64,000 nt of DNA from Flavobacterium hydatis (GCF_000737695.1 NZ_JPRM01000027.1:62001-126000), one strand, 5' to 3'. Positions 1 through 9,069 are shown, numbered from the stretch's first letter. Translations and numbers: made by a program. Notes: generated by a model from the letters alone, not told the origin.

Positions 1-1725
1 CCTATAAGGTTCATTTGAAGTTGCCTTCTGAAAATAATGCTTGTAAAAAATATTAGTTCTCAATTTCTTAGAAAAGGCTAAATTCTCATACGTAAACGAA
101 ATGATATTTTTTTCTAAATCCCTAGTATTCTCAAGTAATTGCAGACCCAAAGGCTGTAATTCATCCGATATACCACGTATAAAATTATTATACATATAAT
201 TGGCATAAATCGTATTATTACTATTTATTGTATATCCTAAGTTTGTGCGAACAAACAAAGTCTTATCAGTGTTAATGCCAAGAGTTTTAGCACTTGCTAC
301 TTCAGCCCCACTACTATATTTTACATAAGTTCCATCAGGATACATTATTGGTTTTCCAGTCCAGTCATACATAACGCCTACAGTATCTATAGCCTGTCTT
401 TTTAAATAAGAATAACTTGCATCAACTTTAAATGACAATCCCTTTGCAAAAAAATCATTCTTACTATAAGTTAATGTTGCAATACTAGAATTTCGTCTGG
501 TATGGCGGTCACCATACACATTATCCATTGTAATACCATGCTGAACTTCTTTATAATCTTTAGATAAAATACCACCAATCATAAACCTATCCGCCCATTT
601 AACATCTGTAAAACCAGCTTCAAACTTTACTCCAGATGATTTATAAGCATCATGAAAACGTTTTGCACGTTGGTCAGTCTTAGTTTGTCCAGTATAATCC
701 TTAAAAGCAATACTTTTCCCCCACACCTCATAATTATTATCGCTATAATTATAAAATGCCGAAGCATCAACTGTTAATCCATTCTCTTTACGGTAATTAC
801 CCGCAATATTCCATTGGTGTGTATTAAAAGATCCCAAAGAATAAGAAGTTACAAGCGTGTTTCTAGTCTTCTTTTTAAGAATAATATTAATTGCTCCACC
901 CAATGCATCCTCAGAAAGATTGGCAGGAACAACCCCTTTATAAACTTCAATACGATCTATTAATGCTGGAGGAATACTATTTAAAGAATAAGAAGAACCG
1001 AAGTTTGATGCAGGAACACCATCAATAAAAACCTTTACAGCATTACCTGACAAACCATTAATATTATAATCGATTCTAGATCCTAATCCTCCATCTTGCC
1101 TAATACGAACTCCAGCCGAGCGATCCAGTAACTCATTGGTTTGCAAAGATTGCATAGCCATTTTTTGAGTATCGATAACATTTACAGCAAACCCCTTAGT
1201 TTCAACTTCTTTCTTCTCTGTCTTAACATTAATAACAACTTCCTTTAAGCCTAAACTTGCCGAAGGCTCAACAACCAGAATAATTCTTTCATTGTTACCT
1301 TTAAATGCTACATTTATACTTTTTCTGGTAATCTCGATAGAACTTACCTCAATCTCGTACTGCCCGTAAGCAAGGCCTCTAAATTCAAATTTCCCTTCGT
1401 CATCAGTAATTACCTGATTCTTTGTGTTTTTAACAGCAACTGCTGCATAAGAAATTGGAGTTCCGTTTTCTAGTCTTAAAACTCCCGAAAGAGTTCCGTT
1501 TTGTGCAAATACACCAGAAGACAAAAAAAACATCCCAAGAAAAAACAAACTATATTTTAAAGATTGGTATAAGGAATTTCTCTTTTCTAAAGCCTGTATA
1601 TCTCCATTAGCACCAAAGCAAAGTTTTTCCTTGAACCCGAATACCTCAACATATACATTTATGATACAAGCAGTTATTATATTCTTGATTGTTATAAAAC
1701 AATCGATGTAGTTTTTGGAACGCAT
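1..1725 (-). CDS. TonB-dependent receptor, 3' end beyond window
   Basis: Outer-membrane active-transport receptor, probably for a siderophore or similar iron ligand given its divergent PchR-like neighbour (inference). About 575 codons are visible on the minus strand and the frame runs off the left edge, so the barrel C-terminus is missing. Reading from 1725: a ~50-residue N-terminal extension, a hydrophobic signal segment ending SSGVFAQ near residue 75, a carboxypeptidase-regulatory-like domain (SGVLRLENGTPISYAAV), a plug domain (LLDRSAGVRIRQDGG, FIDGVPASNF, DALGGAINI), then beta-barrel. ATG 1725 is the only ATG before the signal core, and a TAnnTTTG promoter lies ~34 bp upstream, which supports it. 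The extension is unusual, and a downstream non-ATG start is possible. Confidence 0.9.
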   Translation of the reverse strand, partial: MRSKNYIDCFITIKNIITACIINVYVEVFGFKEKLCFGANGDIQALEKRNSLYQSLKYSLFFLGMFFLSSGVFAQNGTLSGVLRLENGTPISYAAVAVKNTKNQVITDDEGKFEFRGLAYGQYEIEVSSIEITRKSINVAFKGNNERIILVVEPSASLGLKEVVINVKTEKKEVETKGFAVNVIDTQKMAMQSLQTNELLDRSAGVRIRQDGGLGSRIDYNINGLSGNAVKVFIDGVPASNFGSSYSLNSIPPALIDRIEVYKGVVPANLSEDALGGAINIILKKKTRNTLVTSYSLGSFNTHQWNIAGNYRKENGLTVDASAFYNYSDNNYEVWGKSIAFKDYTGQTKTDQRAKRFHDAYKSSGVKFEAGFTDVKWADRFMIGGILSKDYKEVQHGITMDNVYGDRHTRRNSSIATLTYSKNDFFAKGLSFKVDASYSYLKRQAIDTVGVMYDWTGKPIMYPDGTYVKYSSGAEVASAKTLGINTDKTLFVRTNLGYTINSNNTIYANYMYNNFIRGISDELQPLGLQLLENTRDLEKNIISFTYENLAFSKKLRTNIFYKHYFQKATSNEPYR

Positions 1726-1758
1726 TAAAAAGTAAAATTGGTATTGTTTATTTGCGTG

Positions 1759-1786
1759 CAAAATTACCTCTAGTCTTTCGGGGCAA
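1759..1786 (-). promoter_or_regulatory. Bacteroidota-type promoter of the TonB receptor
   Basis: On the minus strand TAATTTTG (1766-1759) matches the TAnnTTTG -7 element. A TTG (1786-1784) lies 17 nt upstream, close to the usual -33 spacing. It would give a leader of about 30 nt before ATG 1725. Confidence 0.55.
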
Positions 1787-1825
1787 GGGTTTCAATAAGG
1801 GATTATAACTTACACAAAAGGGATT
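1785..1825. promoter_or_regulatory. Direct repeats, candidate AraC-regulator binding sites
   Basis: AAGGGATT occurs at 1797-1804 and 1818-1825, exactly 21 bp (two helical turns) apart, with a related AAGGGTTT at 1785-1792. They sit directly upstream of the receptor's -33 element and between the two divergent genes. Direct repeats of this spacing are typical half-sites for AraC-family activators. Binding itself is inferred. Confidence 0.5.
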
Positions 1826-1864
1826 GTTTTTATTTAGACTCAATACACATACCGAATATAAACG

Positions 1865-1872
1865 TATATTTG
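1865..1872 (+). promoter_or_regulatory. -7 promoter element of the AraC-type gene
   Basis: TATATTTG matches TAnnTTTG and lies 23 nt before ATG 1896. This argues against the upstream TTG (1824) as translation start, because that codon would lie upstream of the transcription start. Confidence 0.5.
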
Positions 1873-1895
1873 TAACCAACATAGTAAGAATTAGA

Positions 1896-2945
1896 ATGCA
1901 ACTCAAAACCACGATAAAAGACACAGATTACAAGCTCTGCGACCAGACATTTTTTGAAGAAAATGACCAGACTTACGAAATTATTGAAGATGTTATTACA
2001 TTCAATGATTCACAATATGGTAGCATAAAAGATAGTCAAACTTTAGCAGGATCGTTTTTTATAAACTTTATCGAGGTAGATTTATTACAACCTATAAAAA
2101 TCGAATATTACACAGACAAACCAGTCATTCAAATGTTCTTTTTTATGAAAGGATGTGCCAATATGATGCATCACCAAATTCATTACTTACCAGCAGGTAC
2201 AAAACTGGCTAAACTTCCTGCTACACCTACAGCCTTAGAATACCTCTCTATATTAATCCCGCAAGATACTTACAATACACTTGTAGATTCTTTAGAATTA
2301 GATTTTGAATTTATCTCTAATTACACTAATGAAAATCCCGCAAAACAAGTAAACTATAGTGAGATTATGACACCCGAAATCTTAGCTGTAGTAAGAGATA
2401 TCAGTACTTGCGAAAGAACAGGTCATTTTCGTAGAATGTATATGGAAACAAAAGTTTCGGAATTACTACTACTACAAGTAGAACAATTAACCCAAGCGCA
2501 AAAGGTTTTACATACAATCCCAAAGATAGACGTAGAAAGAATGCACCACGCCAGAGAGTTAGTTGCACAAAACATTATGGCGCCCTGCTCCTTAATAGAT
2601 CTTGCCCGAAAAGTAGGAACTAATGAATTTAAACTAAAAAAATACTTTAAAGAAATATTTGGAACAACTGTTTTTGGTTATCTAAACGAACTAAAAATGA
2701 ATGAAGCCAGACAAAAATTACTAAAAAGCGAACTAAATATATACCAAATAGCAGAATCGTTGGGTTATAAATCTCCAAATCATTTTAGCACCGCATTCCG
2801 CAAATACTTTGGTTATCCCCCTAGTCAAATCAAGAATCAGAGTAATTGTATTGGCTCAAGTTTTATGAAGGTAAAAGAAATAGTAATAAGTATGTTCTGC
2901 CCTTTTGTAACAGAATTATCAGCACTCGATTTGCTAATTATTTAA
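1896..2945 (+). CDS. AraC-family transcriptional regulator (PchR-like)
   Basis: DNA-binding regulator of 349 residues from ATG 1896. The C-terminal double helix-turn-helix is clear: DLARKVGTNEFKLKKYFKEI, FGYLNELKMNEARQKLL, IAESLGYKSPNHFSTAFRKY and the usual FGYPPSQ ending. The arrangement KLKKYFKEIFGTTVFGYL resembles PchR-type regulators, which sense siderophores and activate their receptor genes. The divergent TonB receptor fits that role (inference). After GYPPSQIKNQ the frame continues for ~35 hydrophobic residues to the stop at 2945; this tail is not typical and may reflect loss of the ancestral stop codon. The N-terminal ligand domain has no motif I can assign. Confidence 0.9.
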   Translation: MQLKTTIKDTDYKLCDQTFFEENDQTYEIIEDVITFNDSQYGSIKDSQTLAGSFFINFIEVDLLQPIKIEYYTDKPVIQMFFFMKGCANMMHHQIHYLPAGTKLAKLPATPTALEYLSILIPQDTYNTLVDSLELDFEFISNYTNENPAKQVNYSEIMTPEILAVVRDISTCERTGHFRRMYMETKVSELLLLQVEQLTQAQKVLHTIPKIDVERMHHARELVAQNIMAPCSLIDLARKVGTNEFKLKKYFKEIFGTTVFGYLNELKMNEARQKLLKSELNIYQIAESLGYKSPNHFSTAFRKYFGYPPSQIKNQSNCIGSSFMKVKEIVISMFCPFVTELSALDLLII

Positions 2946-3000
2946 GCCAAACATTACCCTTATAATTTTTATTAGGAGCTACTTCCAGCTTTCCACTATA

Positions 3001-3030
3001 TCTTTTCTTTGTTAAAGAAACAAAGAAAAG
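3001..3030. repeat. Inverted repeat CTTTTCTTTGTT / AACAAAGAAAAG
   Basis: A 12-bp stem with a 5-6 nt loop lies just after the AraC-type gene, between two convergent genes. It has no T-run, so it is not an obvious terminator. It is probably one of the dispersed intergenic hairpins of this genome. Confidence 0.5.
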
Positions 3031-3089
3031 GATGCCGTTACCATCTGGGCTAGAACTAAGATTTTCAAAAATTCATTTTCAATTGAAAT

Positions 3090-3126
3090 AAAAAATGCGC
3101 AAAGTCAAAGACAATGCGCATTTTTT
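3090..3126. terminator. Bidirectional terminator hairpin
   Basis: AATGCGCA and TGCGCATT arms are flanked by A-run and T-run on the two sides, between the convergent AraC-type (+) and CotH-like (-) genes. It can serve both directions. Confidence 0.75.
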
Positions 3127-3158
3127 AAACCTTTTTGTTTAGTAAGAATTAATAATCT

Positions 3159-5741
3159 TTATTTAATAATCTTTTTTACAACCACTCCATTATTCGTATA
3201 AATACGCAATAAATAAACACCCTTGTTTAAAAAAGAAACATCGAAAGACGTTGCATCTGCTTTTATTTTTTTAATCAATGCCCCATTTATAGCATAAAAC
3301 TCAACCTCTATAATATCATTTTCGTAAGACTCAATATTAAGTATATTATCTGTAACCGGTACAGGATAAACCAAAACATCATTTCTATTTAAAAGTATAG
3401 ACTCTTCAGAAATTTCTTCATCTAATAATGAACCTTCTATAGTTTCCAAAACATCTTCATAATTTACATCCTTAATAGATCTTAAAACACTCTTTTTAGC
3501 TTCCGAAAATCTAGTATCATTATCGTAAACTGGAATAATGATAACACTTTTTGCTTTAGCAGGTATTACACCCGAATAAGTAGGACTAAATTCTTTACTA
3601 TTAACATCGTCTATTGTAATGTCCCAGTAACTAAATTTATGTCCCCCTTTAGGTTTAACCTCCAAGGTATATGAAAGACTTTGTAAATACTTACCTTTAA
3701 AATCATTAGATAGTTTAATTGTATTAAGCAATACATCACCTTTAAAAAACTCATTGCTAACATTCAAAGCCATTTCACTTCCACTCAAACCAAAAGAAGC
3801 TTTCACATGTTTAGTAGCATACGGTTGTCTCTTGATCCAATAATCTTTCATAGATTCGATATTTTTTTTCCATGTTGCCAAAGCCGGAACAGAAGAATGA
3901 ACATCATGTGTATAACCTATTTCATTTTCAATCCTTTTAGCAAGACTATCAGTAATAGGAGTTGTTCTGCTAGGATCAAATGTCTGGTAAGCATGAACAA
4001 TATACTGACCAGCAAACTTTTGCTTAAAGGTTGCATTCTTAGAAAGACTATAAAAAACATATCCCATGGAGCTCGTAGAACTCTTTTGAGTACGGGTTAT
4101 ATTATTATCTGCAGAAGAATATCTAATCAAAGCCAAATCGGCATCATGCAATATATAACGCCATTTGGTTTTATTAGCGTAAGGTCGCCACGCTTTAATG
4201 TTATTATTAGGCTGATCGCGATTGTTGATATAAGTCTGTACCAAAAAATAATTTAACACCTCTGGTTCATCTATATACTTATCTATGTATTTAAGATAAT
4301 TAGCATCAGTTTTAAGGTCATTAGCTTTAAGATAATTTATCATTTCATTCCACTGATTCATGTTCCCCTGAGAAGCACGAATAGTCGAATAATCATTATG
4401 TTTTCCTAGCAAATCATATTCATTAGTCTCCAAACCATAATTAGACTCCAAATAATCCTTTTGAGTTCTTTCCCTAATATTCATCAAACCATTATAATTA
4501 CCATTAATATATACAACGGCAGGCTCATAAGCCCTACGATCTATATCCATTTGGTCTTTTATAAGAACGTGTACTAATGCATCCTGCATCATAGTTTTAC
4601 TACCATCCTGACCTGAAGTTCTTAATGTAACCGACTTTCTTTTTTGACCTTTCTTTTCATTAAAAAAATCATATTTCATACGGTTATTCCCCTGAAATCT
4701 CTTGTCTGCTATAATATTAAACTGCTTATGCTCTTTGGAACGCTGACTTGCTGCAAAAATCTCAACATTCATTTGATAGTTAAAATTAGAAGTTCCATTT
4801 TGAGTTGGAAAAAACTCTACGTTTGATGGTCTTTTCATGACTGCATTCCTGTAGTTTCTCCATATTCCTAACGTTCCATCATTTCTATATTTTTCATTTA
4901 TAGAAACTGAAAAAACGGGCAAATCAATATTTCGTTTATTTTGTAAATACGATTGCGTAACAACAGTACTTGGCAAATAATCAGGAGCATAAACTTTGGC
5001 TCTAATAACCCCATTAGTAACAGTAATCGCACCATTATAAAGCAAAGCTTTCCCAGTAAGCATTTTAGACGCATCAGTTACCTGAGTAGTAGCGTCAAAA
5101 GGTTCATCACCATTTAGAGTATAATAAATTAATGCTCCAGGAGTTTTACTAGTTAATGTAATTTGTTTCGTTCCACTAATAAATCCACCTGCTTCACTAA
5201 ATAAAGGTTGTTCTGCCTGTTTATTTGCAGGAACCCCTTTTGTATTAGTCGTTTTAGGAGTGGGATAACTCATAAAACTCCAATCATTACCACCATCTGT
5301 AGTTCTGGCATACGATATATTGCCATTGTTTAAAGTAGGATACGTTATTTTATCTACAAGGTTTTTAGCAGCATCAAACATATAAATTGTCCCTCCTTTT
5401 GGCTCTAATCTAAAACTTGCACTAGTGCTTGTATTAGTTTCATCAAAATAAACGACGAAAAATCCAGCTTTAGAGATACTCGCTTTAGAACTTGTTATTT
5501 GCCATTTAGTAGGCAAATTGATATCATCAGAAAAATAATAGTTACGAAAACTAACAGTCGCATTAGCTGGATTGTATAATTCTATCCAATCAGAAAAGTT
5601 ATATACAGTAGGGTCATAACTCATAGTATTACTAACCATGACTTCATTAATCTTAATCTGTGCGCTTGCTGTTGTAGAAATTGAAATTACAAATACCAAT
5701 AAAAAGAAGCCTTTAAAAAGTTTACGTAAAGTTAGATCCAT
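3159..5741 (-). CDS. Secreted CotH-kinase family protein with lamin-tail domain and T9SS sorting tail
   Basis: 860 residues. Order: signal peptide (to TTASAQ, ~28); lamin-tail-like domain (~28-165, INEVMVSN...DWIELYNP); a chitobiase C-terminal-like beta domain (~175-265, GTKQITLTSKTPGALIYYTLNG); a CotH-kinase-like region (~270-600, TLRTSGQDGSKTMMQDAL, NGNYNGLMNIRER, HDADLAL); a long linker; and a type A T9SS C-terminal sorting domain (~790-860, VYPVPVTDNILNIE ... GVYLLRIYTNNGVVVKKIIK). CotH proteins are atypical protein kinases or spore-coat factors. Here the protein would act at the cell surface or outside after export by the type IX system. Substrate unknown. Confidence 0.88.
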   Translation of the reverse strand: MDLTLRKLFKGFFLLVFVISISTTASAQIKINEVMVSNTMSYDPTVYNFSDWIELYNPANATVSFRNYYFSDDINLPTKWQITSSKASISKAGFFVVYFDETNTSTSASFRLEPKGGTIYMFDAAKNLVDKITYPTLNNGNISYARTTDGGNDWSFMSYPTPKTTNTKGVPANKQAEQPLFSEAGGFISGTKQITLTSKTPGALIYYTLNGDEPFDATTQVTDASKMLTGKALLYNGAITVTNGVIRAKVYAPDYLPSTVVTQSYLQNKRNIDLPVFSVSINEKYRNDGTLGIWRNYRNAVMKRPSNVEFFPTQNGTSNFNYQMNVEIFAASQRSKEHKQFNIIADKRFQGNNRMKYDFFNEKKGQKRKSVTLRTSGQDGSKTMMQDALVHVLIKDQMDIDRRAYEPAVVYINGNYNGLMNIRERTQKDYLESNYGLETNEYDLLGKHNDYSTIRASQGNMNQWNEMINYLKANDLKTDANYLKYIDKYIDEPEVLNYFLVQTYINNRDQPNNNIKAWRPYANKTKWRYILHDADLALIRYSSADNNITRTQKSSTSSMGYVFYSLSKNATFKQKFAGQYIVHAYQTFDPSRTTPITDSLAKRIENEIGYTHDVHSSVPALATWKKNIESMKDYWIKRQPYATKHVKASFGLSGSEMALNVSNEFFKGDVLLNTIKLSNDFKGKYLQSLSYTLEVKPKGGHKFSYWDITIDDVNSKEFSPTYSGVIPAKAKSVIIIPVYDNDTRFSEAKKSVLRSIKDVNYEDVLETIEGSLLDEEISEESILLNRNDVLVYPVPVTDNILNIESYENDIIEVEFYAINGALIKKIKADATSFDVSFLNKGVYLLRIYTNNGVVVKKIIK

Positions 5742-5852
5742 ATAAAGTTGGTTTTAAGTTAAAATTTTAACTCCAAAGTTCCCTTTATTTCATTTTACAA
5801 CTGACTTTCAAAAGTTTTTTTACTAATAACTGAAGGTAATTTTATTAAACCA

Positions 5853-6761
5853 TTACTTAAACACAACATTATGGGCGATTTCTTTAAAATGAATTAGTTC
5901 ATTATCAAAATCTGAGTAAGCAACTCCTTCCAGAGCCAAAGCTTTATCTATATTCCTTATAATAAGTAAATAAACTAACGCTTTTTTCCCTTTCAAGAAA
6001 CCATAAGCTTCAATTTCGTAAGCGTCATAACCATTTACTCGTTCCGTTTTGATATTTTTTTCTTCGATTAGAACAAAACCATTCTGAGTCAATCCGTTGA
6101 GTATACTTTCAGATAACTGTTTTTTAGTTACACTATAATCTGCAGGCAAAGGTACAATTAAGAACATCGGTTCATTTTCATAAGACTTCTTAACAACTCC
6201 ATCTGTAGAAAAAGTAAACATATTCCCTGAAGCCTGTGCAAATTTAAATTTCGATTTATTCGGGTTTACTTTAAAAACAGCTAAATCCAAATAATCTATC
6301 TTAAGATTCTTGTCATATTTTATAGAGAAAAGAGCTTTTTTTATTTGGTCGGCAATAGTTTTATCATTAGCTGGAAATAACGCCATGACCATATCGCAAA
6401 ATGTAGAATCACCAAAAACGATGCTCATTCCCTCCTGATTATCCTGACCTTGCATATGGATATATTTAGCTCGATAACCATCAAGTTCAAACTCTTTATA
6501 ATCAAAAACCTTAACTCCTTTATCCTCAAAACTTTTTCTAGAAAAATCTCTTGAATTACTATCAAAGTTCCCTCCTACCAAATCGGATATCTGAATCATC
6601 GCATTATTCCCTTTTTCAAGTCCGACGATACTTTTAGATAATTTGAAATTTTCTGGTGCTTCAATAGAAACTTTCGTTGAAGGGATACTTATCCTTTTCA
6701 CTTCTTCTTTACAGCTAATTAAGGTAAAAACAAAAAAGATTAATATGTAGATTTTGTTCAT
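5853..6761 (-). CDS. Lipoprotein of unknown function
   Basis: 302 residues with a lipoprotein signal (MNKIYILIFFVFTLISC, cysteine at residue 17). The mature part is soluble and mixed alpha/beta, with no catalytic motif I recognise. It has two half-similar segments, each beginning with a 'FKVxxxKxKF/FKL' type strand and containing GYxAKYIH / GYDAYEIEAYG, which suggests an internal duplication. It lies 111 bp downstream of the CotH-like gene on the same strand, so co-transcription is possible. Confidence 0.75.
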   Translation of the reverse strand: MNKIYILIFFVFTLISCKEEVKRISIPSTKVSIEAPENFKLSKSIVGLEKGNNAMIQISDLVGGNFDSNSRDFSRKSFEDKGVKVFDYKEFELDGYRAKYIHMQGQDNQEGMSIVFGDSTFCDMVMALFPANDKTIADQIKKALFSIKYDKNLKIDYLDLAVFKVNPNKSKFKFAQASGNMFTFSTDGVVKKSYENEPMFLIVPLPADYSVTKKQLSESILNGLTQNGFVLIEEKNIKTERVNGYDAYEIEAYGFLKGKKALVYLLIIRNIDKALALEGVAYSDFDNELIHFKEIAHNVVFK

Positions 6762-6807
6762 GGAGTATTTATAAAATTTTGATTATTTTGTTCGTAACCT
6801 AAACAGT

Positions 6808-6842
6808 TTCTGAACCTTTGCCTCTTAGTACCTCAGTAGCTT
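6808..6842. repeat. Octamer-period repeat array (short)
   Basis: CTTTGCCT CTTAGTAC CTCAGTAG follow one another with an 8-nt period, ending next to the stop codon of the Mpo1-like gene. Member of the dispersed CTTWGNAC family. Confidence 0.6.
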
Positions 6843-7313
6843 TTAAAACCTTTTTTTAGAAAACAAATTCTCTACTACCCAAGCCGGACCAATCATTAAA
6901 AACTGAAGATCTTTTAAGAAAGAAGGCTTTTTACCCTCGATATTATGTCCGTAAAACTGTCCAATCCAAGCAATAACAAAAACACCAATAGAGAATATCC
7001 ATAACGGAAAAACTTGTCCTATATAATAATTAACAATCAAACAAATAGTTGAAAAAATTGCAATCTTAAAAGCCATTACAACCGACAATCGAATATAAAA
7101 AACAAGTACAAAGAGTAACACTACCACAGCCCAATTTTCGAGTATTGGAGCATTCAGTTTTAGAGTACGAGCAATTAAACCACTCGGAATACTCATTAAT
7201 AAACCCACAATCGAAAAGAAAATAGCAGGAACACATACATAATGTATTGCTTTATTCTTTGGGTTTTGGTGACTTACTGCATATTCATCAAACCATTGTT
7301 CTAACGTTCTCAT
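6843..7313 (-). CDS. Mpo1-like (DUF962) membrane protein
   Basis: 156 residues. The N-terminus RTLEQWFDEYAVSHQNPKNK, the motif AIHYVCVPAIFF, and the late GQFYGHNIEGKKPSFLKDL plus GPAWVVENL are hallmarks of the DUF962/Mpo1 family. In yeast, Mpo1 is an iron-dependent dioxygenase of 2-hydroxy fatty acid alpha-oxidation. The conserved histidines (SH, IH, GH) are present. Three or four hydrophobic membrane segments lie between residues ~27 and 125. Length is normal for the family. The bacterial function is not established; a lipid-related membrane role is the best guess. Confidence 0.82.
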   Translation of the reverse strand: MRTLEQWFDEYAVSHQNPKNKAIHYVCVPAIFFSIVGLLMSIPSGLIARTLKLNAPILENWAVVVLLFVLVFYIRLSVVMAFKIAIFSTICLIVNYYIGQVFPLWIFSIGVFVIAWIGQFYGHNIEGKKPSFLKDLQFLMIGPAWVVENLFSKKRF

Positions 7314-7381
7314 AATTCAGGATTTAGGTACAAGTAAATCTAATAAAATTTATGGAAGAAACAAAAAAAGGTTTTTTTTAG

Positions 7382-7633
7382 AGGTTCAAAGGTACTGAGG
7401 CGCTAAGGTTCAGAGGTTGCTTAGTTTGCGATAAGATAAACGATAGCGAATTGGAGAAGCAATATTCACGAGTAGATTGGTAAACAAGCTCTCCAATCTT
7501 GTCTTTCTGAACGGAGTGAAGAATCTCCATAAGTATTTCCTCAAACGATGTTGAATTACGTATGTATCACAATCGTTGTTACCCAAAAACTAAGCAACCT
7601 TAGTGCCTCAGAACCTTAGCACCTTTGAACCTT
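7382..7633. repeat. Intergenic composite: inverted octamer arrays around an inner hairpin region
   Basis: The left arm 7382-7425 and right arm 7587-7633 are inverted copies of the CTTWGNAC octamer array (GCAACC next to an AAACTAAG/CTTAGTTT word in both). Between them lie the inverted words ATTGGAGA/TCTCCAAT and a GAAGAATCTCCATAAG stretch like one at ~51.56 kb. This fills the whole gap between the Mpo1-like and DUF3754 genes; no gene is seen. Confidence 0.65.
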
Positions 7634-7658
7634 CCCCAAAAAAACCTTTGCACCTTCC

Positions 7659-8873
7659 TCAAAAAACTCCATCCCATAACTCATCAATCTTAAGAAGCGC
7701 TTTATCGAGTGAAATAACTTCCCATTTTCCATTTGTTTCTATACCAAGACCAATATTTTTTAACTTCAATAAAGCATCATGTACATCAAAATCTAAATCA
7801 GTATCAAACTTTGTTTTAAACCATGATTCTATTTGGTCATCGAGTTCATCTGCTGTTAGAGGATTCTTGCTTCTGTCTAAAAAAGCATAAGCCAAGATAG
7901 TTTCCTTAAGTACTTCCTCTTCCGAAGAATTTAATAACGAATAAAACGCTCCGCTATTATTTCCTAGATTCTTAAAGTAAAGACTATCTGAAAGCATCTT
8001 AGAATATTTTATCTTCTTATTTACAAAATTACTATACTGCCTAAATAAGTACGCAGATAATATCCCTAAGGCAATTAAACCCTGATTTAGCGAAGCTTTA
8101 CTATTTAATAAATCAAGTGTCTCTCCAGATTTGTATGCGCCGTACATCTTAATCAATGCCGGAATTACGGTAGTACTCAATAACGAAACACCTCCAAAAA
8201 TACCAGGAACCCACAACAATAATTTATCTGTAGTAGACATCTTCGGGATTGCATTTGGGAATATCGTTTCGAGATCGTTTTTAGGAACACGCTTAAAGAT
8301 TTTTAAAACTACAGAACCAGGTTCAATAGGCATTTTTCCTAATTTTACTTTTTTCTCTTTAAGATAATCAGCGTCATTATAATTAAGATAAATCATGACA
8401 CGATCATAATATTCAATCTCAATTTCTTTCTTCCAGAAAACAAATTTGGTTACCTTTTCTTTCGCTTTATGATGACCTCGAACATACAATTCGTAATCTT
8501 TAAAAGCATTAAAGTCTATTGCAAGATTTAAACCTATTAAATCTGAATCTTTAAAAGCTTTATCTAACGTTTCTTTATCAATACGTCTGTAATTTCCATG
8601 TTCCAGAACAGTAACAAGAGTTTCCTTAAAAACAGAAAAATCACTTTTTCCGATAAAACTTTCTCGCTCTTTCGGGCTTAAATCAGGATCAAATAAAGCA
8701 TAATTTTGTTTTAGATTTCGGTTAAGATTAAAAGCTTCATAATGATAATAATGCTCAATAATGTCGAATAGTTTTATAAAATCCTCAACCTTTTTCTGAT
8801 CTTCACGGAAAGTTTCGATTTGTTGTTCGAGTAAGAATTCCTTATTAAAGGGAATATAATGTTCTCGTGTCAT
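7659..8873 (-). CDS. TMEM143/DUF3754 family membrane protein
   Basis: 404 residues. The middle section (FVFWKKEIEIEYYDRVMIYLNY ... VLKIFKRVPKNDLETIFPN ... KMSTTDKLLLWVPGIFGG) is the DUF3754 core found in plant and bacterial proteins and related to mitochondrial TMEM143. Two transmembrane segments follow (~220-245 and ~265-285, AYLFRQYSNFVNKK). The C-terminal ~110 residues are a winged-helix-like region (LTADELDDQIESWFKTKF). No signal peptide, so an inner-membrane protein with a large cytoplasmic N-terminus is likely. Function unknown in bacteria. Confidence 0.75.
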   Translation of the reverse strand: MTREHYIPFNKEFLLEQQIETFREDQKKVEDFIKLFDIIEHYYHYEAFNLNRNLKQNYALFDPDLSPKERESFIGKSDFSVFKETLVTVLEHGNYRRIDKETLDKAFKDSDLIGLNLAIDFNAFKDYELYVRGHHKAKEKVTKFVFWKKEIEIEYYDRVMIYLNYNDADYLKEKKVKLGKMPIEPGSVVLKIFKRVPKNDLETIFPNAIPKMSTTDKLLLWVPGIFGGVSLLSTTVIPALIKMYGAYKSGETLDLLNSKASLNQGLIALGILSAYLFRQYSNFVNKKIKYSKMLSDSLYFKNLGNNSGAFYSLLNSSEEEVLKETILAYAFLDRSKNPLTADELDDQIESWFKTKFDTDLDFDVHDALLKLKNIGLGIETNGKWEVISLDKALLKIDELWDGVF

Positions 8874-8903
8874 ATGGAATTTGGGGGCTTTTTTTTAAAG
8901 CTG

Positions 8904-8911
8904 CAAATGTA
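8904..8911 (-). promoter_or_regulatory. -7 promoter element of the DUF3754 gene
   Basis: TACATTTG on the minus strand (8911-8904) matches TAnnTTTG and gives a leader of ~25 nt to ATG 8873. Confidence 0.5.
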
Positions 8912-8912
8912 C

Positions 8913-8967
8913 AAAGGTTTTTTAAAAGGCTCTAAGGTTCTGAGTAACTAAGGTTCAAAGGTTTTTT
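8913..8967. repeat. Octamer-period repeat array
   Basis: Read on the minus strand: CTTTGAAC CTTAGTTA CTCAGAAC CTTAGAGC, an 8-nt period. It lies between the divergent DUF3754 and GH130 genes, upstream of the DUF3754 promoter element. The remainder of this 326-bp gap contains the GH130 promoter and nothing else I recognise. Confidence 0.65.
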
Positions 8968-9069
8968 TAAAGTACAGAACACAAATTTTCTTTTTAAAAG
9001 GTTCAATTTTATTTTATCTCTTTTTGCCTTTCTAAAAAACCATTACACCTGTAAACCAATTATTTGCAC

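Noticed and set aside
1824..1895. TTG start extending the AraC-type gene upstream
   Set aside because: It lies upstream of a good -7 element (TATATTTG, 1865-1872) and within the candidate operator repeat; ATG 1896 fits the family start.
3807..4256. 149-residue ORF on the plus strand
   Set aside because: Antisense to the CotH-like gene, with no signal peptide or family motif; a shadow frame.
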